Shown here in pieces: positions 46,086 through 57,956 of a stretch of 64,000 bases of DNA. The notes below the pieces were generated by a model that was given only the letters and a program-made list of their open reading frames with translations, searched no databases and had not been told where the DNA came from. The DNA comes from Botrytis cinerea B05.10 (Eukaryota > Ascomycota > Leotiomycetes > Helotiales > Sclerotiniaceae), in NCBI RefSeq assembly GCF_000143535.2, contig NC_037318.1, positions 310,001-374,000 of the forward strand, read 5' to 3'. Position numbers and translations under genes: made by a program. The first letter of the stretch is position 1, and every line of letters begins with the position of its first letter.

Positions 46086-47501
46086 TTTGAGTTGTTGAAA
46101 GGGAGTTTGTTTTGGTATTTGATCAAATACTCAAGCAAGGCCTGGTGGTTTCTGGTGATTGAAGAATGAAATATTTTCAGTTAATCGTGCGAAAGATACT
46201 AGGCTTCATGACTTGGCTATAGGTAGAGAAGAGCAGGTAATCCTACCAAATCCAGAGTCCCATATTGAATAACCACTAACGTTCTTGTCTCGCCTTAGCA
46301 CAACTTACCGTTAACAACTTATGGTTATCACATGAGAAGTTGACAGCTCATTTTCAATGACTGAATAACCTTAAATCATTGATAGAAGCAATGATATCGT
46401 ATGTATAAATTACAACTCATCATTGAATTGCCACAAATTTCCGTTTTCATCAAAACAGGAGTCATGTTATGTAGGAAGATTCAGCTCACTGTGGTGTAAG
46501 AACAAACGAGGAAGTCAGTATGACTGACGAGCAGGTGATAATACAAATAACAAGCAAACTTTATGTTGATGAGAAATTTGTGGAGCTACTGCTCGTCAGG
46601 CCAAGAAGTATCCCTTCAAGTGCAGTGTCTTTTTCACCAACGCTAGCGGGATCTAATGGGTCAAAGTCACGGAAAGTGCGCCCGGAAAGCTAGTCCCACT
46701 AATAAATACACATTATTTTATGCAATTCTAGCCCGACTCAGCAGCTGTTGAAATTTATTTTTTCACCCATCATATGCCGATGTTCATGATTAGTTGGCAT
46801 TAAAGCAGAGTTACTGATAGTATTCAATTCTCAAAGCCTGATTAAGTTTCCGAGAGGCAAAAGACGAATTGATATATATCATCTATGTCAAACAAAAATA
46901 GAATTCTTCCATTCAACTGCCAAGAACTTACGGTCTCAGAAAAAGTGAGGCGGAGAAATTTTACCGCCTGTAGCAGTGAAGAAGATAGAATATGTTAATA
47001 AGTATTACAAGCACTAGAAGATTACCCCACATTAACATCCAGACCATATGATCTGCAATTGCTACCCTAATTTTGTCGAGAACTGCAGGTCTCCGCTTAT
47101 CTGCCCTTGTTTCTACATATTATTTGTCCCTTAAAATGATGTGCATATGCACAAGAACGAATTCGTTGAATTGATTATCGTTCTGAATTCACATTCTGAA
47201 GAACGGGCTGAAAGAGGACGTTAAATTTCATGCTTGTTCTTTTCATTTAATGACCGATGGAAGGGGGTAGGAAGGTGAAGTGAGTTCTACGTTCGCAACT
47301 AGATGAGGTAGAACTCAAGGAATGTATAGCTGAGAACTTACTACCTATATCTTCCCTACTCCCTTTCACTGTTTGCTATTCAAATCCGATTGTGGTATAA
47401 ACGAGTAGTTCTTAGCATTTGTCTCAAAATATCTTCTCACTTGTTTTGATTGAATCATATCTGCAACCTTAGTACTTTCCAGTGATCACCAAGCTATCGA
47501 T
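46086..47501. other. Intergenic region
   Basis: AT-rich, with no coding sequence, repeat array or RNA gene recognised. It contains the upstream regions of two decayed genes that diverge from each other. Confidence 0.4.
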
Positions 47502-48344
47502 ATGTCAGAGCACGAGCACGTTACCGATGATGAGTGACCTTCCCGAGTCATTCAAGACTATGGAACACCTAATCTTCTCTACATATCCTATGTCCCGCCT
47601 ATTTCCAACTTGGGTAATGAGGAACTGGAACAGATCAAAGCTGACGTCGAAACTTGGCTTTCGTTCGAAATTGAAAAGGCCGAGAGTCAAATTCATGACC
47701 GCCTGAGAAAAAAGAACTCCCCGCAGATAGCGCGGTTGCTTTGAGAGTCGAGAGAACAATTTATCGCACCAAATCACTCGATTTCATGACAGAACACGCT
47801 TTCACCTAGTAATAAAAGTCGCAAACAAACAGTTCCATTTCTTAGACATCTCTGATAGTGAATGTTATACGCAGGGTCTCTCGAGATACCACGAACGATT
47901 CTACAAAATCTCTTGGTTCAATGTCAGAGGATCGTGCATATTGAGATGTCTATGAAGAGCAGAAGCCTCATTACATCACCTGAGGTTCCCTTCCCGAGGA
48001 TTTCTCATCCGTGTTGAAATCAGCGATTCCACTTATGACATCGACCAAATCTCCGGACCATCGATACCCATTCACGTCGAATACAAATATGACGCCATCA
48101 GAGGAATCTTCACACCAAGTTAGTTCCATATTCCGCATTCCTGTAGCCGTCTTGTAGCATGATTGCGAATTTGAAACCTTTACACACAAATTCATCATAG
48201 TGGCCCATTTCAGCGTCAACATGGAAGTTGACGAGGCCGACTCGAACAATGTGGTCCCGATCACATCTTACTTTGACTATCATATGATCTTTGACAGGAG
48301 AACATGGGGTCAGATGAAGTCTTCTGCGGAGTATTTAATCACTT
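47502..48344 (+). pseudogene. Decayed protein-coding gene, family unrecognised
   Basis: Begins with ATG at 47502 and reads MSEHEHVTDDE, then a TGA at 47535-47537, then a long coherent stretch PSRVIQDYGTPNLLYISYVP ... EIEKAESQIHDRLRKKNSPQ in the same frame to about 47741. Further coherent blocks lie in other frames: RYHERFYKISWFNVRGS (about 47890), GFLIRVEISDSTYDIDQISG (about 48000) and VVPITSYFDYHMIFDRRTWG near the end (about 48250-48340). Broken frames and several stops indicate a pseudogene. The domain is not recognised. Confidence 0.55.
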
Positions 48345-50159
48345 AGGGAAAAAAAGATTCTCAAGGAGATGTCCTCGGCATTCTCAGTGAATACAGTCTA
48401 GACCTCCAAAAATGGCCAACAGGCTATTGAAGGTTGATCCTGGACAGTTTTTGTCGCACTTCGTAGTTAGACTTGCAAGTAAGAAGGTCCATCGGTTTCC
48501 TGGACATAATCGCACAATTACAGGCATATAGTAGCTTGGTGTTCAGCTCTAGTCTATGTATCATGCATCTCCCACTTCAGTTTACCCACGCTGTTTTACT
48601 TGCTTTTTCAGTATTTTTGTGATGTCATTTATCTTAACTCGCATTATTAGTATAGAACTGCCATTATAACTAGCCGAACTTGACTATTGTAGCAGCAACC
48701 CTGGATACAAGCACCCGCCAGAGAACTTTTTGAGATAACAAGTCATGAACACATCAACATATCATATGATCTACCTACTATTATGAAAACTTTCTTTTTA
48801 CTCACAACCCTGATTAGATAAGACAAAAAGAACCTTTTTAATCCTTTAAGAGAGATCAAAGTTTGTCCTAAACTAAATCTTTGGATCTTGAATCAGATCT
48901 AAGTTATCTTTTGAAGGATAAAAAAAGCGTCAATAATTTGTAAATACGGGGTGAGTAACCAAATGAGCAGAAAAGATGAGTATGTGGTATGATTACCACC
49001 TTTATATGGAGCATGGAGTAATTTCAAGCTTGTAATAACAATAATAATAATAGCGTTGAGTTTGTTGGACAGTCATATTGTTGTGGGGGCGCCAGTATTT
49101 GAGGACAATGATTAAGCGCCCGAATCCTGTTGTCGATGTCGGCTGTGCATTATGACATGATTAAAAATGCAGTAGTGAGAATAACATCCGCATGAACTCA
49201 AAAAAACGACAGAATCGAAAAAGATTTGTCTCCTTTTTGATAGGTTTTGTAAGGCTTCCTTCCACATTTCCCCTCTGGAGCATCGCTATCATTGAGGGGA
49301 TGGATAAAGTATGGGGTTTCTCGCACCCTTCGCTGACGGTTTAAAGTCGAGAAATAAACAAAAAACCTAATGGTATAGATAACATCATATCGATGATCCC
49401 TAGGTGGAAGAAATGGACCTGCACTACAGAGCGGGGTAGGAGGATTGGTATGGGTGAATCTTGTGAATATTACCTTATATAATGAAAGCATGTGGGAATA
49501 ATTTATTAAGTTCAAGGTATTGGAGATATGGATGCGACGATCACAGGCTTTTCAGAGATGTTTTGTCTCCGAATGTGTCTAACGTCTATTTACCGATTCT
49601 CCAGTTTAAAAAGTCGTTAAGGGTGGGAGTGATGTTGATAACTTGACTCGGACGGATGGATATAACCTTTATACCACAAGCTCATGGTTTTAACACAAAA
49701 GTGGCAAGATTGTTTCAAAGAGAAGAACGTTAAGTCGTGATCAATGGAATCGTAAGGAAATCAGAAAATTTATCTTCTTCCAGGTGAGCATGCAAGCTTT
49801 CTTTTATGAGATATCCAGACATGTCTGGTGGCAAATATTACAGACGAACATTTTACCAAAGTATATGAAGATTCAATAAGGAGTTGAGTGTTGAGCGTTG
49901 GAGTATGACTTAGATATGAATCAGGGCATGGAGGGAAGGCCAATTAAGGAAGGGGCGAGCGGGGTGAAAAGGGGCAAGAGTATGGATAAGTCATCACCAT
50001 CACAAAAGTGATATTCCAACCTTTCACAATATATCACAAATAGATCAGAAGTGGGGCAGACGCATTTTTGCTTATACCCAGTTGGGGCTTGCTCCCTGAT
50101 ATTTAATTCAAGTAAATTCGGAGAGGCAGAACGAAGACAGCGGCGGGGAAACACTGAGT
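48345..50159. other. Intergenic region
   Basis: Nothing recognisable; a few medium ORFs (49198-49515, 49921-50178, both minus) show no family features. Confidence 0.4.
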
Positions 50160-50532
50160 TCAAGCAGCTATTGAACATTAGTTATATATCCACCAAAGAA
50201 CAATTTATAATTTACAATTAACGAGTGAGAAGCCGTATACAGCGGGCGCTGTGAAAGCACTGGCGTCTATCATGTATTAGATAAGCACATCAATTATACG
50301 TATATTCAAACTTACTTGCTACAATGAGAGCCATCTTTTCTTCCTTTTCTTCTTGTTCTTTTATTTCCTTTTCTTCCCGTTCTTTTCTTTTCTTTTCGTG
50401 CTCCCTGTAGAGTACGGCCTCACGAATCGAAAGTTTTGGCACTTGATTTGTGCTACCAGCATGATTTCTACCCTGAGAAGCAGAAGAAAGGCGACGGAGT
50501 ATGTTATCGAGTTCGGTGGAATTAAACGTCAT
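50160..50532 (-). CDS. Possible small charged coiled-coil protein
   Basis: Low-confidence gene of 74 aa. Exon 1 (50532..50316) reads MTFNSTELDNILRRLSSASQ then a strongly charged helix (YREHEKKRKEREEKEIKEQE) and MALIVA. A GTAAGT donor at 50315 and a TAACTAAT branch with CAATAG acceptor ending at 50168 would splice to an 8-nt last exon (50167..50160) with stop TGA. Without splicing the frame continues a few codons to 50290. Codons and helix periodicity suggest a real product, but the charged stretch could be a low-complexity artefact. Confidence 0.35.
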
Positions 50533-53500
50533 TTTCTATCCATATAGTTAGTTTGGGCTCTAATTGGTTATAATCAAACTGAAGGATGTGGAGACAAAAG
50601 AAAACGACAAGACTTGGATATCTGAGTGAGGATTGAACAATTAGACGGCCTTGGACAATGAAACAGTCTAAAATAATTGAAATAAGAATTGTAATAAGCC
50701 ATACTAATCCTTAAATAATATCAAAATGTATCATCAAGAGCCACAAGAACTCTAGACTATTCGCAGAAGAAACAGTTTGAGACAGCGATCGTAATTCATT
50801 AAGATGGACCAAGCTGCCCTATCTGCTGAAGTATCTGAAATATGGGCGTGAAATTGGGCTATTATTATTATACCCAAGGAAATAGCTCAAGGGAGTGAAA
50901 AGACTCTTTGAAAGCAGCAAATTGTCTTGTATTAAACTGACAAACAGCTTCAAAACTCTTGAGATAGCCTGAGTTTTTCTACCAACAATACTTCAAATCG
51001 AATTTCTGGTGTTCACGAATGTGATACTTTTCAAAGAAGATAAGAGGAGAGAGTATCCTCTATTCTGCTTCAGATTGTAGTTCTTGTGAGATATCCCGTA
51101 GCAATCTGCGAACAACTCCACCAAAGACTTTGGGCATACCAGAATATGGCACACTATAAATGAAAGAAAGTAGCTGAAGGTTCTAATAGTACTTAAAGCA
51201 CGAGAATAACTTATCAATATCTTTGTGTTTCAGTAAAGACCAGCCACAAATACCTGTTCCGTGGCAAACAATATTATCTCAATTGCAAAAGAAAATGTAT
51301 CAACAGTTGAGTTGGTTTGTGCAACACAACTTAAGATAGTTGTAGAAATACTACACTATAGTAAACTCCTCTCGAAAGGTCTTAGCAGACATGTACAGTA
51401 TGGTTTTGAGATGTCTTCAATTGAACAATAGATTGTCTCCAAATTTTCACGAATCTGTTGATAACTCTAAGAAGCGTCAAATGTAACCAAAAGAAACCAA
51501 CAGAAGTGTAAAGAGATGTTCCATATCCATCATCAGCACCATAAAAAACCACAGTATCTATGAAACCTTGGCAGACTATTGACAGTAGCTACTGGGACTG
51601 GTGGTGAGAGAACAATTGCTTATGCAAACAACTGCAAAAAGACGCTCGAGCCACCTTGCACACCGAAATTAAGCCGTCGTTAATTTCAGGAGGTCTCTAG
51701 ATATTCAACTAGAAAACAACTACTACTAGTTGATGAAAGACCATCTAAACCCTTGTATAATGTATGTTTTTTTTGTTGAGGTAGAGTTCGCGCATCGTGG
51801 TTGATGGAAGGGCTTTGATAACTTGGAGTTTTGTTGAGGATGCGACAGGAAACTAGAAATACGGTGAAAGCGATGGATTGAGAGTAGGAACGGAAGAAGA
51901 TATTGATACGTACGACTTGAATAGGAAGTAGTTGGGATGTTTCTTGATTTTGAGTTTGGTGGTAAGTGTACGATCTGTGAATCGTATTTGCAGCGCCTTT
52001 TGATTTCCAGAGAATAAAATTTGAATCAACAGTTTTGTGCGAGGTATATTGATACCAAGCGGATGCGATTAGAATAACGGGACTTATTTATTTATGTGTT
52101 ATATTGGATAGAAAGATCAGATGGAAGGGCTAGAGTGGTATACGAGGCTGTGCGTAAGGCTTCCGGCAGGTTGTGATATGTTTCACGCATGATTTTGGCC
52201 TTTCTACGATTTTGATAGCTTTTGCAGGGACGGTTGCATTCTACTAGCAGTTGTATTGAATTCAAGATCATTTTCCTGAGATTGAGTTATCCTATCTACA
52301 TAGCATACGTGTATGGCTAACATGGCGCTGTCAACATAGAAAGTCAACCCCGCGTTCGTGCAAAACATAAAAATTCGAATTCTCCTGCACAAACATTGCC
52401 CCGCCCTACCTCGACCAAGCGAACCTTACCAATACAAATCATTTGATTAGACAGTTCATATCAGATAAAGACAGGAGCAATATGAATTTGTAACATTGGT
52501 AAGAAAGTTCATGACTAAAACACGACTAATCGAGGGTTCAGCTAACACCATAATGCCTTTTTTGCAGACTGGCTTCCTTTTAAAAGGGTGCTATCCAGAA
52601 TGTGGATTAAGATGTCATCAAGCGTGCCGCAGGATTTTGAAATTCTGTGAGCTCCTACGTAGTTCATGTTACCTACGAAAGAAAGAGTTCAGAGTGATCA
52701 GTGATTTTGCACTTCTCCTCTCCAATTCCCTTCTCAACTCGTTCGGCAGGTCGTTCATCCATCTACTTTTCATCGAAACTTCCATTTTTCAACTCTCCCT
52801 CTATTCATTAACTACCATTTACTCCTTTTTCTTTCCGTTGGCTAATCCAAATGATCCATTTTGCAGATGCTTGTTCAAGTATATGAGTTACAGCTTGGAA
52901 GGGACGACCACTCCACTTGCGCAGAACACCGGCAAGCATGAGCTACCATTAAAACGACGATGCTTAAAACTTAGATACATCAGCACCATACTGGCCACTT
53001 GGACCGAGAACTAGACACAGGGATTTTTCGATAATGACAGTTGATCAAAAAGCCTTCGGGGCTGGATGGAAAGAATGGTTGCGCAAGTTGTCAACTATTC
53101 GAGAAACTTCATCTATTCCGCACAAGTTCAATAATACCCTTAATTCAACATGGGACTGGAACGTTCTTAAATATGCATCAGTACCGGAAACATAAAACTT
53201 TGTGACCAATTTTTTTAATCCTGTTCTTATTGTGGAGGCTATGCGAATGTATTTCAATACTTGTATGTCCATCTTAGTCTTGGGTTGAATTGTCCCATGC
53301 TGATGAGAATTTAGATACGAAGCATTTACTTGCACAAGCGCCAGTCATCTTTTTGATACTATATGCTGTATGCAAAATAGAACGCACCTATCTATAATGA
53401 ATAGTATTCTCTCCAATTCGCTTTTTTGAGATGTCTCTCGCATACCAAGATCAACCTCTCCGAGGCTCAACTTCAATTTGGTGTCATTTCACAGCTATAA

Positions 53501-54746
53501 GTATCATTACCAGGCTCACAAATTCTACACAATTCGTTCGGCTTCCCAAAAAGATCTTCAGTCTGTATTCAAAAGTTTTGTCGGTATGCCAATTTCCAAG
53601 ATGATCCAAGAGATAACCCATGCCAGTTGGAGACGAAGCAGAAGCGTCTTAAAGGTTCATGCAAGAAATTAGATCATAGTAGGATAGCGTAGATATGGCA
53701 TTGACTTTCCGTCGATATTGCGTGTTTGAATCTTGTGGTCACAGCACATACTCTTTACTTCTCCCTCATATCATTTTGGATCCTTGAACAAAAACTCATC
53801 ATGGAAGCTGGCTCGATGATCTATTCCTCGTCATTTTTTTACTTTCTTGCAAGTTTCGTAATAGCGTTAAGAATATGGTATCTTCCGAGTGGTTTTTGTT
53901 TCGAGTTTCTAGATTATATATCACTGTCATCACTGTCATTATTCACTCATGCTGTTTTATATCCACAATCTGTAATTCATATCACTAGATCGGGAATCTA
54001 GTTTCCTCTCGCATATTAGGTTGATTTGAATATCTCCAACAATTTCATCTCTTTTTCTGGAGGTGCCACGATCTCGCAGAAACACGCTTCCTTTGATTAA
54101 GTTACGCCCACACCTACTCAGTCATCCTTTATTTCAGCATTCTAGGTATTTAAAGCCCCATTCTCATCAGAGAATTCTGAAACGGGTTTTAAGATTCCGG
54201 AAAATAGGTACCTTGCAGATTCGCCGCTTTGGTGACGTTGGTGTTTGGAAACACATGGTGGCTCGACGCAAATATTCTCAACTATCTGTACCAAAAAACT
54301 TTGGGACAATTAACTATGGAAATCTTTAGATGATAGTCAAAGTTGCAGATGACAGTCATATTTGTAAACGTCACAATCGGATTTAATGACAAGAATTGCA
54401 GATGAGGTTAGTCAACAGTAAAAGTTTATGAATAGTAAGTATCTCATGCGTATTAGTCCGACACATTATTGCTGTCAAACAGTACCTCTGTCATTTCTGT
54501 TTAGTCTTTGATGTTCCAGTCTAGAAAAATTGTATTAAAATCTAATCTGATATCTACCTGTGGAAGCCGAACCACTCTATGGCCAATGTTACAACATAAG
54601 AAAGCCATCTAGACTAACTTTATCCCAAATCAGTGCACACCCAACACCAAACCACAAAATCATTCATTATACATCATTTCATGGGATATCTAGAAAGTGA
54701 ATCATAAGCAGCCACCAACGGCAATACCATACACAGACCCAACCCA
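50533..54746. other. 4.2 kb gene-poor region
   Basis: No gene is firmly supported. A 160-residue plus-strand frame (52511-53014) and two shorter frames at 53045-53335 (-) and 53478-53672 (+) are open but have no recognisable features. They may be relics. No repeat arrays. Confidence 0.4.
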
Positions 54747-56584
54747 CTATACTGTCTCACTTTCACTTCCTACTCCCTCCCCCTCTACCATCATTTTCTT
54801 CTCTAAACTCATTTTCCCTAACCCCTTCACTCCCCAAACCCCCACACTCCCCACCCCACACACCACCGCCAACCCCACAAACGGCAATCCCAACCAACCC
54901 GTCCACTCTCCCCTCCAAACAAGTCCCAATTCATAAAGTCCCGCGACTGCTGGTCCCGCCAAAAGTGCACTACTCGTTTCAACCACTGCTATCATTGCGA
55001 ATATTCTCGCCACGTGTTGCTGATCTACCAATCCTGTGATCAATGAGCGGACTAGCGAGACGAATCCCGTGCCTAAGGTATAGATTATTAGACCAATAAT
55101 TGTGAGATGGAGACTTGGAGAGACGGCGACGGTGAGGGCGCCGAGAATGAGAAAAATTGAAGAAATGCGGGCGAGAAGGAGATCTTTGTGGGTTGATGAG
55201 AAGTGAAATTTAGTTATTAGAAGAGAGGAGAGGAAGGGGATGAAAAGGAGAAGAAGAATAATGTTTATCAGAGCCCGTAGAGAGAGGATGAGAGATGCGT
55301 GAGACAAAGGGATGGAAAAGCGAGTAGATATGTAGCGGATGCAGAGGTCGATTGATTGCTGACCTATGACCCGGGTTATAGATGGTAGAAGGAGGAGAAG
55401 GACAGGAAGGGTAAGGAGAGGTCGGCTAGTAGTGTAGAAATCGGATAGACGACGAGTGATGGTCGGTCTCTGTTTTGGCTTTAAAGTCTCGTTGAAATCA
55501 GATGACGAATCGCTTAAGTATTCCGGAGATGAACTGTCTGGGACCAATGTGGACGTCTCTGTTTGGGAGGCATGAAGATGAAGTGTTTCGGGAACAAAAG
55601 CAATGAGACATAATAATCCAAATGTCAAAACAGATACACCGCAGCATATGGAAATCCATGGAGAATGGACCATGATAGCGGCTGCTACGGTTGGTGCAAT
55701 AAGTTCTGCAGAGAGTGAAGCACATGCAGCGAAAAGAAAAGCATTTGCCCTGTTATTTGTCAGTGATAAGAAGTAAAAGTATGATACTCTTTGAATGACT
55801 ACCTTTGATCTTGAGTAGTAACATCTGAGATGATAGCATAAAATATTGCGGAAGCGGTTTTTTCACCGCCACCAATGAATTGTAAGAATGGTGCAAACCA
55901 CACAGTACGGATGGGCAGCAGTATCCACTCGCTCATAATGAATACTTCAAATAGGAGGGAAAGTAGAAGTCCAAGTATTGACAAAGCAAAGACTGGTTTG
56001 CGTCCAATTCTACTTGTATGTCAGATAAATTCTTCTAGAATTATAAGATCAAAAATCAAAGAAAAGCTTCATTGCAAAAGATGACCATGTAACTTTGCAG
56101 GTATAAAAAAGTCATACTTATCAGCCAAGAGTCCATATGGCACAGCCATGAACATTCCTACATTTCATCAACACCAGTCTCTCCAATTTTTCTTTTTAGA
56201 AAGCTCTGCCCTACCTGGTAACGCTTTCAATGTTTCCATTACTGCGGTCAAGATATTTAATTCTTCTTGAACCTCATCGCCCTTGCATCTAGCTTCGTCA
56301 ATCGTGCTACTCAGCCCTACCCCACCTCTCCGCTCTTCATAATAACGGTGACACAGTATATCTTCGTATATGCGCATCGATGGTATCCATGCCAAATATC
56401 CTCCAAACCCGATTATAAAAACTATCGCGGTAAGAAGTGAGATAATAATACGCGGAGAATGTGTTTGATGAATTAAAGAGTGTGTGTCAGTGGCGGTAGT
56501 TGGTCGTAAATGATCAAGGAGAGGAGATTCCTCGTCGAATGTTCCATCATGTGAGGATCGTGGTTTTGTGTTTGACAAAGACAT
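54747..56584 (-). CDS. Major facilitator superfamily transporter
   Basis: Predicted multi-pass transporter of 539 aa. Four exons, 56584..56215, 56157..56118, 56009..55803 and 55749..54747, join in frame with introns of 57, 108 and 53 nt. The second exon is only 40 nt and carries MFMAVPYGLLADK. Its junction with exon 3 recreates the MFS loop 2-3 motif (GLLADKIGRKPVF), strongly supporting the model. Hydrophobic segments: RIIISLLTAIVFIIGFGGYL (TM1), SILGLLLSLLFEVFIM, AIFYAIISDVTTQDQRANAF with the next helices, ICCGVSVLTFGLLCLIAF, a hydrophilic central loop of about 70 residues, then about six helices to FVGLAVVCGVGSVGVWGV. The substrate cannot be inferred. ATG 56584 is preferred because the upstream extension of the frame is itself hydrophobic and unlike MFS N-termini. 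Confidence 0.88.
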
Positions 56585-57289
56585 GTTTGCAGATGAATTG
56601 AAGTATTGCGCCGGCGCATAGAATACTCGAAAAGAATGGCAGTAGTTGAGTAAAGAGAAAAATGAGAAATGAAGAATGAGGAATATAGCACAAAAGAAAT
56701 GCAAACAAACATATACTTTAACCTACACATTTTTTAACTTTAGAAAACAACACAACAATCAACGTGTTTTCGCAAAGGAATGTCTGATGTCAGAGCGGCA
56801 CAGTCTGTAGTAAACACTGTCTGTTCCTTGAAATAGAAGCAACTGACCTCATTTTTTGCATGAATAGTGAGATGCAAATCAGATGAATCGTACATAAATA
56901 ATTCAACGTGTTCGCTCCTGATTACATCTTAACAGAATCAATGCTTTGGGGGGTGTACAGAATGAGTGGTAAATAGAAGTTGCAGGGTTTAGAGACTAGT
57001 GTGCGTAAAGCGAGAAGATGAAGGGGTTGCAAGAGATCGTACCTGATGCTGACACGTGGTGCATGGCGTAATTCACGCGCTGAGATGCAGGCACGAATTC
57101 CATCTTATCATCGCGAAATTAACCATGGGAATGTTTCATAGATAAGAGAAAATGCGGGATTCAGAAACATCAAACAACCATCTTGGAAAATTTCGATTTT
57201 GCAAAAGAGGAAGAGTAAAACATGGGATATATTCTTTGGCAGGTGATTTTTCTTCTGTCCAGTGATCCCATCTCTGTTGTCACCTACTG
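56585..57289. other. Intergenic region
   Basis: Upstream of the MFS gene; no other feature recognised. Confidence 0.4.
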
Positions 57290-57956
57290 ACGCATCTTCA
57301 TGCCGTATACCATTACGTTCCCAGGATCTCGCAATGAAATTGACGTGGTGATCTCGAACTCATCCCAATACTTCGGATAGCCACAGCTTCATCGTACGAC
57401 TTCTCTAAATCGGGGCAGAATTCAAGGTTCAAAATCGTTTCAATACTTCGCAATGACACGACAATTCTCAACTCCCAACTTAGAAGCTAATATCCAGGTA
57501 GCCGACAGACTTCTGTGGCATAATTGAATCTGATCCAGAGCATCAAATCTGGACAAACACGGCTTCTCGGAACTTTCGAATGACATATAGATCTCCCAAT
57601 TCCGGGTCCTCATTTGTCCATATTAATCGACGTACATTGGTGGCATAATTGAGTTCGTCCCAGAGCGTCAAATGTAGTAAACTTTGACTTCTCCAAAGTT
57701 CGAACCAAACCGAGCATATATCTCCCTTTTGCAAAGAGAGATAGTTTGTTCTCTTGAGCTCCAATGTTAATTGGACATAGAACGAACAGGTTGAAGTCTC
57801 GACGCAGCCATTTGTCTTGGGTAGATGATGCACAAAAAACAGCTGTCGATTAAACCATGTTCTAGTGGACATAATTTGACTTTCACACCCCATGGTCTGA
57901 ACTTTGATATGCATTTCTTTGCCAAGGTGAGGCGTATAGAGATCAATATCAACCAA
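57290..57956 (-). pseudogene. Decayed coding gene with internal repeat, family unrecognised
   Basis: The minus strand holds coherent protein-like sequence across several frames. A 137-codon open part without an ATG start runs from 57956 to 57543 (DLYTPHLGKEMHIKV, QLTLELKRTNYLSLQKGD, LHLTLWDELNYATNVRRLIW, ending FREAVFVQI). It is followed in other frames by LMLWIRFNYATEVCRLPGY, LRIVVSLRSIETILNLEFC and YPKYWDEFEITTSISLRDPG. The LTLWDELNYAT and LMLWIRFNYAT phrases reflect a duplicated segment in the DNA (57515-57548 and 57640-57673). Frame changes and stops point to a pseudogene of a repeat-containing protein; I do not recognise the family. Confidence 0.5.
57515..57673. repeat. Imperfect direct repeat, about 34 bp, spaced 125 bp
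   Basis: Both copies begin GTGGCATAATTGA and continue CCAGAGC(A/G)TCAAAT; they fall inside the decayed coding gene and encode equivalent positions. Confidence 0.75.

Noticed and set aside
52511..53014. 168-codon open frame on the plus strand
   Set aside because: Its ATG-initiated protein has no recognisable motif and an erratic composition; the opposite strand also shows a short protein-like stretch. Not enough to call a gene.
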